In this document: piece after piece, positions 1-7,371 of the stretch
Numbering within the stretch: the first letter of the stretch is position 1
Layout: each line of letters opens with the position of its first letter
Assembly (NCBI GenBank): GCA_023462275.1
Contig: JAEWYD010000254.1
Span: 1 to 25,092, forward strand
Direction: 5' to 3'
Source: Actinomycetes bacterium
GTDB lineage: Bacteria; Actinomycetota; Actinomycetes; Actinomycetales; Cellulomonadaceae
DNA length: 25,092 nt
Translations under genes and position numbers: made by a program
The notes under the pieces: generated by a model
Told to the model about the DNA's origin: nothing
Databases searched by the model: none
The model's input: only the letters and a program-made list of their open reading frames with translations

Positions 1-1220
1 GCGCGCGGTCGGCTCGCGACCGACGAGGCGGGGCGGTGGCCCGGTGCTGCGAGCGGAGCGCCCGTCGCCGCCCAGCGCATCCCCCCGCCGCCGGAGCGCT
101 CCCCGCCGGACGGCGGTGGCTCCACGAGGCGGAGGGGACCCGGGTAGGCGAACCACACGTCGTCGAGCTCGATACGCCCCTGGGTCGCGTCGAGGTCCAG
201 CGGGCGGGCGCCCGGCCGGTCCACGACGGCCGGCTCGAGGTCGAGGTACTCGAAGATGCGCCGGAACAGCGCGAGCGACGTCTGGACGTCCAGCGCCACG
301 CGCATGAGGGAGACGGTCGGCATGAGGAGGCGGGCCTGGAGGGTCGAGAAGGCGACGAGGGTGCCCGCCGTCACGGGCGAGCCGCCGGTGATCATGACGC
401 CGGCCACGAGGTACACCAGGGCCGGGGTGATCGCCATGAACGCCGTGACAACGGCGAAGAACCCCTGCCCGGCCATCGCCTGACGCACCTGCAGGTCGAC
501 CTGGCGCTCGTTCTCGGCCCGGTAGCGGGCGACCTCCGCGTCACCGCGGTTGAAGATCTTGGCGAGGAGGACGCCGGACACGCTCAGCGCCTCCTCGGTG
601 ATCGCGGTCATGTCTGCCAGGGACTCCTGGGTGCGCCGGGCGAGCTCCTGACGCCGGGCGCCAACCCTGCGCTGCGCGGCGATGAAGGCCGGCATGAGCG
701 CGACGGCCACGACCGTGAGCTGCCAGGACAGGAGCAGCATGGCGACCAGCGACGCGATCACCGTCACCGCGTTCGCGAGGATGCTCGACGCCGTCGTCGT
801 CAGGACGGACCGCACGCCCCCGACGTCGTTCGCGAGCCGCGACTGGATCGCGCCCGTGCGCGTGGAGGTGAAGAACGCCAGCTCCATCCGCTCCAGGTGC
901 TCGAAGAGCCGCGCACGCAGGTCCGCCATGGCCCGGTTGCCGACGAGGGTGGTGAGGTAGGTCTGGCCGACGCCGATAGCGGCGCTGACCAGCGGGACCG
1001 CGATCATGGCGCCGACGAGCCAGCCCAGCAGCCGCACGTCGACGCGCCCGTCCGGGGGGAAGAGTGCCCGGTCGAAGACCGCCTGCGTGAGGAACGGCGT
1101 GGCGATCCCCAGCCCGGCGGCGACGAGGATCGACAGGGCCACCAGAGCCAGCGTCGCGCGGTAGGGCCGCAGGAGCGTCGCGACGCGGCGCAGCACTGTC
1201 GGTGTGTCCGGGCGGCCCAT
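1..1220 (-). CDS. ABC exporter, fused permease/ATPase (C-terminus beyond window)
   Basis: This is the N-terminal part (406 codons) of a half-size ABC exporter; the gene continues past base 1. Translation from the ATG at 1220 starts MGRPDTPTVLRRVATLLRPY and shows a type-1 exporter membrane domain of about six helices over residues 20-310, including the typical stretch around ELAFFTSTRTGAIQSRLAND. The ATPase domain starts near residue 345 (GRIELDDVWFAYPGP). It is followed by a Gly/Pro/Arg-rich, low-complexity stretch of about 45 residues that reaches the window edge, so Walker A is not seen. Some actinobacterial members of this family carry an insert here, but a frameshift cannot be excluded. 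The gene lies 41 bases after the MFS gene on the same strand, so the two are probably co-transcribed. The substrate is unknown; multidrug or lipid export is the usual role of the family. Confidence 0.85.
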   Translation of the reverse strand, partial: MGRPDTPTVLRRVATLLRPYRATLALVALSILVAAGLGIATPFLTQAVFDRALFPPDGRVDVRLLGWLVGAMIAVPLVSAAIGVGQTYLTTLVGNRAMADLRARLFEHLERMELAFFTSTRTGAIQSRLANDVGGVRSVLTTTASSILANAVTVIASLVAMLLLSWQLTVVAVALMPAFIAAQRRVGARRQELARRTQESLADMTAITEEALSVSGVLLAKIFNRGDAEVARYRAENERQVDLQVRQAMAGQGFFAVVTAFMAITPALVYLVAGVMITGGSPVTAGTLVAFSTLQARLLMPTVSLMRVALDVQTSLALFRRIFEYLDLEPAVVDRPGARPLDLDATQGRIELDDVWFAYPGPLRLVEPPPSGGERSGGGGMRWAATGAPLAAPGHRPASSVASRPR

Positions 1221-1261
1221 GGGCACAGCCTGCCCCAGGCCTCCGACAGGCGCCTCGCGGC

Positions 1262-2536
1262 TCAGGGTGTGGGGTGCTCCGCGTCGTACGCGAGGAACCC
1301 GCGCTGCAGGAGCGCGAAGGCGGTCACCGCGAGCGCGCAGGCCAACCCGCCGACGACGGCGGCCGTCGCCTCGCCGACCCCGGCGCCGAGCCAGCCCAGG
1401 ACGACGTCGCCGAGCCGGGGCCCGCCCGCCACGACGACGATGAACACACCCTGCAGGCGGCCGCGCAGCTCGTCCGGCGTCGCCGCCTGCAGGATCGTCG
1501 AGCGGAAGATGGCGCTGACCGAGTCCGCCGCGCCGGCCACGACCATGCATGCGGCGGCGGGCCAGAGGACGGCCGACGCCCCGCCCGAGGCCGTCGGCCC
1601 GGGTGCCAGGTGCGCCACGGCGCCGAACGCGGCGACGGCGAGCCCCCACCCGGCGACCGCGACGACGACCGCCAGCCCCTGCCGACGCACGCGCCCGAGC
1701 GGCCCGGAGAGCAGGCCGGCGAGGAACGAGCCGATCGCGATGCCGGCCGTCAGCACGCCGACCGTCGTGGCGCCGCCCCCGAGGAGCGTCGCGCCGATCG
1801 CGGGGAAGAGGACCCGCGGCATGGCCAGCACCATGGCGGTCAGGTCCACGACGAAGGTCGCGCGGACGTTGCGGCGGGTGCGCAGGAAGGCGAGGCCCTC
1901 CAGCACGGAGGCGAGCCCAGCGCGGCGCACGGCCCCCTCGGGCGGCATCGGCGGCAGCGCGTAGAGGGTGGCGAGCGCGACGAGCAGCAGCACGGCCTCG
2001 ACGCCGTACGCCCAGCCGTAGTCCGCCCAGCCCACGAGCGCTCCGGCCACCAGCGGCCCGATCGTCATGCTGACGCCGAACGAGAGGCTCTGCAGCGCGT
2101 TGGCGGCCGGCAGCAGTCGGGTGCCGATGAGCCGCGGCACGATCGCGCTCCGGGCGGGGGAGTTGACGGCGAAGAGTGCGTTCTGGAGCGACACGAGGCC
2201 GTAGAGGACGCGGACGTCGTCGCCCCCGGCGGCCGCCTGGGCCGCGAAGGCCACGGCCACGAGGAACAGGCCGGACGACGTCAGCAGGACGACGCGCCGG
2301 CGGTCGTGCGCGTCGACGAGGGCGCCGCCGTAGAGACCCAGCGCCACGAGCGGCACGACGGCGAAGACGCCGACCAGGCCCACCGCCGCCGTCGAGCCGG
2401 TGACGTCGTACACCTGAAGCCCGACGACGACGTTCGTGAGCGCGGTGCCGATGCCGGACAGCGACGTCCCGAGCCACATGCGCCGGAAGGCCGTGCTGGC
2501 GCGCAGCGGTTCGAGGTCCACGAGGAGGCCGGCCAC
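1262..2536 (-). CDS. MFS transporter (EntS/MFS_3-like exporter)
   Basis: A 424-residue integral membrane protein with about 12 hydrophobic helices. The loop between helices 2 and 3 reads GGALVDAHDRRRVVL, a good match to the MFS signature G-x-x-x-D-R-x-G-R-R/K. A second conserved segment, TPDELRGRLQGVF near residue 360, is typical of the EntS/MFS_3 branch of drug and siderophore exporters. It most likely exports a small molecule by proton antiport; the substrate cannot be told from sequence. The GTG at 2536 is the start that keeps the short N-terminal tail before the first helix; no strong ribosome site precedes it, so the start is less certain than the gene. It lies 42 bases after the broken reductase and 41 bases before the ABC exporter, all on one strand, which suggests a former three-gene operon. 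Confidence 0.88.
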   Translation of the reverse strand: MAGLLVDLEPLRASTAFRRMWLGTSLSGIGTALTNVVVGLQVYDVTGSTAAVGLVGVFAVVPLVALGLYGGALVDAHDRRRVVLLTSSGLFLVAVAFAAQAAAGGDDVRVLYGLVSLQNALFAVNSPARSAIVPRLIGTRLLPAANALQSLSFGVSMTIGPLVAGALVGWADYGWAYGVEAVLLLVALATLYALPPMPPEGAVRRAGLASVLEGLAFLRTRRNVRATFVVDLTAMVLAMPRVLFPAIGATLLGGGATTVGVLTAGIAIGSFLAGLLSGPLGRVRRQGLAVVVAVAGWGLAVAAFGAVAHLAPGPTASGGASAVLWPAAACMVVAGAADSVSAIFRSTILQAATPDELRGRLQGVFIVVVAGGPRLGDVVLGWLGAGVGEATAAVVGGLACALAVTAFALLQRGFLAYDAEHPTP

Positions 2537-2578
2537 CGGACCATTCTGGCCGGTGGCCGGCCCCGGGCTCGAATCGTT

Positions 2579-3245
2579 CTATCGGGCGCCGGCCCCGACG
2601 GCGGTACGCGGGGCGGTGGCCCGGCGACGCAGCTCGGGACGGACGAGCGCGGGGGAGAGGTACGCGGACTCGTCGGGCGCTCCCACCGTCGTGCCGGGCC
2701 GGACGACCGCGTCGATGGCGTCCAGCACGTCGTCGTCCAGCGCGGTGTCCGCCGCCGCGAGGAGGTCGTCGAGGTGCTCCATGGTGCGCGGCCCGAGGAG
2801 CACGGAGCTCACGGCGGGATGCGTCGCGGCGAAGGCGAGCGCCAGGTGCGTCAGGGAGAGACCCGCGGCCTGGGCAACGGGCAGGAGGCGTTCCACCGCC
2901 GCGAGGCGGCTCTCGTCCCGCAGGCTGGAGAAGCGTGCCGCCCGGCGCAGGTCCGTCTCCTGCCCCTGGCGGGCGCGGCCCGTCAGGAGGCCCTTCGCCA
3001 ACGGGCTCCAGACCAGGACGCCCATGCCGTAGCGGGCGGCGACGGGGAGCACCTCCGCCTCGATGCTCCGGTCCAGGATCGAGTAGTTCGCCTGCTCGGT
3101 GCGGAGCCGCACGAGGCCGCGCCGCTCGGCGATCCACTGGGCCTCGACGATCTGGGACGCCGGCTGCATGGACGTGCCGACCGCGCGGGCCTTGCCGCTG
3201 CGCACGAGGTCGGTGAGTGCGGACAGCGTCTCCTCGAGGCCGCCT
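2579..3245 (-). pseudogene. Aldo/keto reductase, N-terminal half missing
   Basis: The C-terminal 220 or so residues match an NADPH-dependent aldo/keto reductase of about 340 residues: a loop SGKARAVGTSMQPASQIVEA, then a stretch RTEQANYSILDRSIEAEVLP, then SPLAKGLLTGRARQGQETDL and the nucleotide-binding end VSSVLLGPRTMEHLDDLLAA. Similarity begins abruptly at LEETLSALTDL (about 3240). Upstream in the same frame is Pro/Ala/Arg-rich sequence unlike the family. The catalytic Asp-Tyr-Lys-His tetrad normally sits in the first 120 residues and is therefore absent. The open frame continues upstream to 4027 through unrelated DNA and through the antisense of the acetyltransferase gene, which explains nothing. 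I call it a remnant created by a deletion or insertion at about 3240. The surviving part is otherwise well preserved, with no stop codons, so the event may be recent. Confidence 0.8.
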
Positions 3246-3782
3246 GAGGCCACCTGGATCCTCGTCGCTGCCGTCGTGGGAGCGGCGCTGGTCGCCGGTG
3301 CGCTGGCGGCTGGGTGGCTACAGACTCGCGAATGTCGAGAGAGCCGACTTTGTGGGTCTATGGGGGTCGATGGGCGCTTCGGGAGCACGGTGCCGTGCGC
3401 GCAACATCCATAGACGAGCGCTCGGTGATGGAGTCTGCGGTGGCGCTCATCCATGGAGTTCGGGTTGCGGCGGCGCGTCTGTGCGCGCACCCATCGGAGC
3501 TCGAGCTGTCGTTGGACGACTCCGTCGTACTGACAGTTGCGCCGGGGGACGATCCCGACATGGAAGACTGGTTCCTCTACCTTGACAACGGACTCGTCGT
3601 CATCGCTGGTCCCGCTGAGTCGGTGCAGATTGCGCGCTCCGACGAACCCGCTCCGTAGAGATGCCCGTGTCCGCGAGAACACCGGTGATGCGGGCCGCTG
3701 CCGAACGCGCGCCCCTCTCGAGTGCCCTCGAGCATTCCGAGGCCGTACGCGCGATACTCGGGCGCCGATAAGGGACGTTATG
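3246..3782. other. Lower-GC segment between broken reductase and GNAT gene
   Basis: This stretch has visibly more A and T than its surroundings; a hand count of 3301-3480 gives about 66% GC, while nearby coding lines run about 70-82%. It begins where aldo/keto reductase similarity stops and ends at the acetyltransferase stop codon. It holds one plausible small gene (3332-3658). Positions 3659-3782 show no gene; they contain a repeated CTCGAG pair (3717-3734 region) and an A/T-rich end GATAAGGGACGTTATGTCAG that overlaps the acetyltransferase stop codon. No transposase, integrase or clear terminal inverted repeat was found, so the mode of arrival is unknown. Acquired DNA or a deletion scar are both possible. 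Confidence 0.55.
3332..3658 (+). CDS. Small hypothetical protein, acidic, orphan
   Basis: A 108-residue reading frame whose codons are less GC-biased than the neighbours. The C-terminal two thirds looks like a genuine small alpha/beta domain, with alternating strands: LELSLDDSVVLTVAP, then DPDMEDWFLYLDNG, then LVVIAGPAESVQIARSDEP. The pattern (hydrophobic strands, acidic turns, a Trp) is reminiscent of small DUF6188-like or immunity-type proteins, but I do not recognise the family and do not assign a function. The start is uncertain: ATG at 3332, GTG at 3314 and ATG at 3428 are in frame and none has a good ribosome site, so the 5' end may itself be a remnant. It reads against the truncated reductase and the acetyltransferase, inside the lower-GC segment. 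Confidence 0.5.
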   Translation: MSREPTLWVYGGRWALREHGAVRATSIDERSVMESAVALIHGVRVAAARLCAHPSELELSLDDSVVLTVAPGDDPDMEDWFLYLDNGLVVIAGPAESVQIARSDEPAP

Positions 3783-4310
3783 TCAGTTTGCTGAGATCTG
3801 CTCCTGGCGCGGCCGCTCCTCGCCTCGTCCCCCGATGGTGAGCACCCAGCGTTCGTCCGTCCGCCCGGCGTCGCCCGGCGTCGGCGCACGGACACCCGTG
3901 GGCGCGTAGCCGCGGCCGGCGTACAACGCGCGCGCGACCTCGTCACCGTCCGTGAGCCACGCCGACACGTTCTGTGCGCCGTCCCGAGCTGCCCGGGCCT
4001 CCGCAGCGGCCAGCAGCGCCGTCGCAACGCCCCGGCGGCGCTCGGCTGCGGCCACCCACAGGCCCATCACGTGGCGGTCGCCCGGCCCGGCGCCGGGTTC
4101 CTCGACGAGTCCCACGAGCCCGACGCCGTGCCCGTCCTCGAGCGCGACGAACCACGGCGCGCCCCGCAGCCGCATGCGCCAGTGGCTCTCGGCGAACCGC
4201 TGCTCGCGTTCCCGCGCCCTGCCGTAGACCGCCGGCTCCGCGTCGATGGCGCGCAGCCGCACGTCGCGCAGGGTCGCCCAGTCGTCCTCGGTCAGCTCCG
4301 TCACGCGCAC
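3783..4310 (-). CDS. GNAT-family N-acetyltransferase
   Basis: A 175-residue protein with the GNAT fold. The acetyl-CoA pyrophosphate-binding motif A is visible as HVMGLWVAAAERRRGVATAL (R-R-x-G-V-A), preceded by the strand FVALEDGHGVGLVGLVEEP and followed by the motif-B region VSAWLTDGDEVARALYAGRG. It should transfer an acetyl group from acetyl-CoA to an amine; the substrate is unknown. I chose the GTG at 4310 because GGGAG lies about 8 bases upstream and the protein then begins directly with the family-typical first strand (VRVTELTEDDWATLRDVRL); a longer frame to 4367 lacks such a site. The last few residues (QISAN) come from DNA at the edge of the lower-GC segment, so the native C-terminus may have been altered. 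Confidence 0.85.
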   Translation of the reverse strand: MRVTELTEDDWATLRDVRLRAIDAEPAVYGRAREREQRFAESHWRMRLRGAPWFVALEDGHGVGLVGLVEEPGAGPGDRHVMGLWVAAAERRRGVATALLAAAEARAARDGAQNVSAWLTDGDEVARALYAGRGYAPTGVRAPTPGDAGRTDERWVLTIGGRGEERPRQEQISAN

Positions 4311-4395
4311 CGGACCATGCTCCCAGGACTGCGCCACGGTCCCCCGCCCGACACTCCCCCGGTCCACCGTGGCGCAGCATCGTACATCTGTTCGA

Positions 4396-4427
4396 GCCGG
4401 TGTCCTCTTTGCGGGAGCCTCACCGGC
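4396..4427 (-). terminator. Inverted repeat at the end of the PEP/pyruvate-binding gene
   Basis: GCCGGTG (4396-4402) and CACCGGC (4421-4427) are perfect 7-base complements separated by 18 bases. The right arm overlaps the stop codon of the upstream minus-strand gene. There is no U-tract and the loop is long, so it is only a weak candidate terminator. Confidence 0.3.
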
Positions 4428-6957
4428 ACAGCACCGTCTGGCTGCCGATGTCGGACCACACCTCGAGGCCGTCGCCGGCGACCACGTGGATGACGTCGCG
4501 CAGGCGGCCAGGCGCGGGCGCGACGTCGTCGAGCAGGTTCGTTCGCTGCAGCAGGACTTCGGGATGGAACTCGACCGAGGGCGCGTCGGGCAGCGCGACG
4601 TAGAAGATCCCCGCCTCCACGAGGTCCTGGAAGAAGTGGCTGCCGTAGGACAGCTCGGGCGAGAACCCCGCCTCCCGGGAGGCGACCTCGCCGATCACCG
4701 CCATGTTCGCCAGCTCCGCGAACCGCACGGGCACCCCGAGGGCCGGCGTCGTCGTCCCCCACCGGCCCGGCCCGAGCAGCATCACGCTCGATCCCTTGAG
4801 CGCCGCGTTCACGCGGCCGAGGTGCCGGGCCACCAGGTGCTTGTCCGGCTCTCCCAGCGCCAGGTACTCCAGCGGCCGCACCAGGACCACGTGGTCGAGC
4901 GGGATGCGCACGTTGCCGCCCATGAAGGTGCCGACGGCGCGGAAGACGCACCCGGCGGTCTCCGCCGGCATCGGGACCGGTGCCCCCACTCCCCTGGTCT
5001 GCAGCGGACGGCACTGGACGACGTTGACGCTGAGGCGGCCCGTGCGGTCGAGGTTCGCGGTGAACTCCACGTCCACGGGGTGCGCGTAGGCGCGCTCGAG
5101 CACCGCGAGGGCCCGGCGCATGACGTCCGCGAACGGCGTCGTCGTCAGCAACCCGCGGAAGTCCACGAGGTGCGCGGCCGGCGAGGGCCGGCCCGCCTCG
5201 CGCGCGCGGCGCGCAGCCTCGAGGTCCGGGCTCACGAACAGCGCCTGGTCCGCCTTGAGGTCCGCGCCGAGGACCTCCTCGAACCGCCGGCTGCGCCAGG
5301 TGTTCTCGCGCAGCGAGAGGACGTCGACGCCGCGCTGGGAGTACTTCTTCTCGTCGCCACGGGCCATGGGCGGCAGGCGGAGCGGGTCGTCCAGGCACAC
5401 CAGGCGCGCGTAGTCCCCCACCGTGCGGTCGACGGCCCGCGTGCCCAGGCCGAGGACGAGGCGCAGCATCCCGGCGTCGCCGTCCATCGTGTGGTCCCAC
5501 AGGTACAGGTTCTCGGAGTTGCCGACCCCCGCCGCGTGCGGGAAGTAGTCCTCCCCGTGCCGGTCCCCCGACACCCGCTGCACGAGGATCGCCATCTGCT
5601 CGTCGCGCTCCATGAGTCCACGGTTGGCGCGGTAGTCCAGGGCCTCCTCGCTCATGGTGCTCGCATAGACCTCGCGGACCGCCTGCTCGAATGCCGCGTA
5701 GCGCTCCTCGGGTGTGCCCTGGTTGACGCAGAAGACGCTCTCGTACTTGCCGGCGAAGGCGTTGCCGAAGTCGTCCTCGAGCAGCGAGCTGGAGCGCACG
5801 ATGATCGGCGACTGGCCGAAGTACTCCAGCATCTCCACGAACTGCTCGCGGACGTTCGCGGGGAACACGCCGTGCAGCATCTTCTCCCGTAGGTCCGCCG
5901 CCGAGGCGTAGTAGCCCTCCGAGGTGCGCTGGCGCGCGCGCAGGTGCCACCAGCCGTTCTGGACGATGTACGTGTAGAAGACGTCCGAGCCGATGTAGAA
6001 GGAGTCGTGCGGCTCGAGGGCCGCGACGACGTCGGGATCGGCCTCCGCCGCCAGGATCGCGCGGGCGAGGAGCATCCCGACGCTCTTGCCGCCGATGCGA
6101 CCGCTGCCCACCTCCCGGGACGCGATGGCCAGGACGTCCGCCAGGCGGAAGTACCGGTCGCAGAGCTCCGCCATCCGTCCGCTGCCCCCCAGCAGCATGC
6201 CGATGAGGGACGTCTTGATCAGCTCCTGCGCCTCGTCCGGCAGCTCGAGCGCGTCGGCGGCGCGGGCGAACGCGACAGTCCAGTGGTCGAGCCGGTCGGC
6301 CTGGCGCTGGACGGAGGCGAAGAGGTCAGCGACCTGCGAGCTCGCCGTGAGCGAGATGGCCTCGTCGCCCTGGATCAGGTGCGGGAAGAACATCGTCGGC
6401 GAGTACCGCTGCCACACCTTGAGCGGGTGGATGTAGAGATCCCCCGCGACCTGGTAGAGGTCGAGCAGCAGCTGCGTGGTGTCGCGGATCGTCGCGACCG
6501 TCGCGTAGGTGTGCGCGCCGCGCACGATCGCGAAGTACGCGATGGTGTCGAGCTCGTACAGGTACGGGCACGTGATCTTGAAGAAGTTCCCGATCATCAG
6601 GTCGGAGTGCCAGTGCTCGAGGAGATCGGTGAGGCAGTCGAAGACGTAGAACGCCTGCAAGCCTTCGCGCTCGGCCAGGTCGCGGACCGCCATCGCGAAC
6701 GACTCGAAGCCCTGCGTGGGGTCCACCCGGTACGTGACGGCGCCCGGTCCGGCGTCCACCAGGGGCTCGTGCCGCCCGAACCGCACGTAGACGAGACGGC
6801 GCCCGTCGGCCCGGGCCTGGCGCACGAACGGCTCGACCATCTGTCGGTAGCCGTCCACGGAGTCGACCTGCCAGACGACGTTGTCCCCCAGACGCAGGCC
6901 CTCGATCACCTGGTCGAAGCCGGCCGAGCCGGTGCTGACGTGGTGGTGCGCGGTCAC
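4420..6957 (-). CDS. PEP/pyruvate-binding (PPDK_N ATP-grasp) protein with degenerate KaiC-like N-domain
   Basis: An 845-residue cytoplasmic protein. Residues about 1-270 resemble the RecA/KaiC fold: an opening STGSAGFDQVIEGLRLGDNV aligns with the KaiC start, and YVFDCLTDLLEHW near 104-116 resembles a Walker B strand, but the P-loop Lys/Thr is missing. Residues about 285-660 carry the ATP-binding domain of PEP synthase/pyruvate phosphate dikinase (GRIGGKSVGMLLARA, then SPIIVRSSSLLEDDFGNAFA with the conserved ATP-site Arg). The remaining 180 residues include GPGRWGTTTPALGVPV. The swivelling phosphohistidine domain and the PEP-binding TIM barrel are absent, so it is not a complete PEP synthase. 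The GTG at 6957 is preceded by GGAGG six bases away; the open frame upstream of it is antisense to the next gene. It is divergent from the small membrane protein. Its reaction is unknown. Confidence 0.85.
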   Translation of the reverse strand: MTAHHHVSTGSAGFDQVIEGLRLGDNVVWQVDSVDGYRQMVEPFVRQARADGRRLVYVRFGRHEPLVDAGPGAVTYRVDPTQGFESFAMAVRDLAEREGLQAFYVFDCLTDLLEHWHSDLMIGNFFKITCPYLYELDTIAYFAIVRGAHTYATVATIRDTTQLLLDLYQVAGDLYIHPLKVWQRYSPTMFFPHLIQGDEAISLTASSQVADLFASVQRQADRLDHWTVAFARAADALELPDEAQELIKTSLIGMLLGGSGRMAELCDRYFRLADVLAIASREVGSGRIGGKSVGMLLARAILAAEADPDVVAALEPHDSFYIGSDVFYTYIVQNGWWHLRARQRTSEGYYASAADLREKMLHGVFPANVREQFVEMLEYFGQSPIIVRSSSLLEDDFGNAFAGKYESVFCVNQGTPEERYAAFEQAVREVYASTMSEEALDYRANRGLMERDEQMAILVQRVSGDRHGEDYFPHAAGVGNSENLYLWDHTMDGDAGMLRLVLGLGTRAVDRTVGDYARLVCLDDPLRLPPMARGDEKKYSQRGVDVLSLRENTWRSRRFEEVLGADLKADQALFVSPDLEAARRAREAGRPSPAAHLVDFRGLLTTTPFADVMRRALAVLERAYAHPVDVEFTANLDRTGRLSVNVVQCRPLQTRGVGAPVPMPAETAGCVFRAVGTFMGGNVRIPLDHVVLVRPLEYLALGEPDKHLVARHLGRVNAALKGSSVMLLGPGRWGTTTPALGVPVRFAELANMAVIGEVASREAGFSPELSYGSHFFQDLVEAGIFYVALPDAPSVEFHPEVLLQRTNLLDDVAPAPGRLRDVIHVVAGDGLEVWSDIGSQTVLCR

Positions 6958-7054
6958 GACGTTCCTCCCCGGGGCCCGGCCGGCGGGCCCGCGGCCACAG
7001 TCTGCCGCGTGGCGGGCTCCCGGGGTGGGCGCCCGGCCGTGGGAGGCTGTGCGC

Positions 7055-7333
7055 ATGGCCGACCGCTCCCCCGCTCCCGAGCCCTCCGACGACGAGCAGA
7101 CCGATCTGCCGCGCCAGGACCGCTCCCTCTTCGCCCGCTGGTGGTGGCAGGGCGCGATGCTCGCCGGCACCGGCGTCGTCGTCATCGTGTGGCAGTGGGA
7201 CGTCATCACCAAGGGCGACGCGATCGGCCCGACGTGGGCCATGGTGGCCCTCGGCGTGCTCGCGGTCATCGGCGGTGCCCTCCTCGTGTGGAAGGACCGC
7301 CCGCGACAGCAGCCGCCGGGCGACGACGCCTGA
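7055..7333 (+). CDS. Small two-helix membrane protein, hypothetical
   Basis: A 92-residue protein with a charged, Pro/Asp-rich N-terminus, two hydrophobic segments (AMLAGTGVVVIVWQW around residues 35-49 and WAMVALGVLAVIGGALLVW around 60-78) and a basic, Pro-rich tail. The ATG at 7055 has GGGAGG eight bases upstream, which settles the start. It is transcribed divergently from the PEP/pyruvate-binding gene (97 bases between starts) and converges on pyruvate carboxylase. No catalytic motif is visible and I do not recognise a named family; a small inner-membrane protein of unknown role. Confidence 0.8.
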   Translation: MADRSPAPEPSDDEQTDLPRQDRSLFARWWWQGAMLAGTGVVVIVWQWDVITKGDAIGPTWAMVALGVLAVIGGALLVWKDRPRQQPPGDDA

Positions 7334-7353
7334 GGCACCGCCGCCCGGAGCCG

Positions 7354-7371
7354 TGAGGGCGACCGCCCTCA
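7354..7371. terminator. Hairpin between convergent genes
   Basis: TGAGGGC (7354-7360), loop GACC, GCCCTCA (7365-7371): a perfect 7-base stem with a 4-base loop, placed exactly between the convergent membrane-protein gene and pyruvate carboxylase. It overlaps the carboxylase stop codon. No U-tract on either strand, as is common in high-GC actinobacteria. Confidence 0.55.

Noticed and set aside
36..3247. Long plus-strand frames (642 and 681 codons) across the ABC, MFS and reductase genes
   Set aside because: Shadows of minus-strand genes with clear transporter motifs; composition dominated by Arg, Gly and Pro.
3249..3314. A hydrophobic plus-strand stretch (ILVAAVVGAALVAGALAAGW) at the reductase break
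   Set aside because: It looks like a membrane helix, but the frame before it is antisense to the reductase, and there is no start or ribosome site. It could be a gene remnant but is too short to call.
3246..4027. The upstream extension of the reductase frame (open to 4027)
   Set aside because: It translates to Arg/Pro/Ala sequence with no family similarity, and overlaps the acetyltransferase gene on the same strand in another frame.
6958..7338. A longer N-terminus for the PEP/pyruvate-binding protein
   Set aside because: This part is antisense to the small membrane protein, and the GTG at 6957 has a GGAGG six bases upstream.
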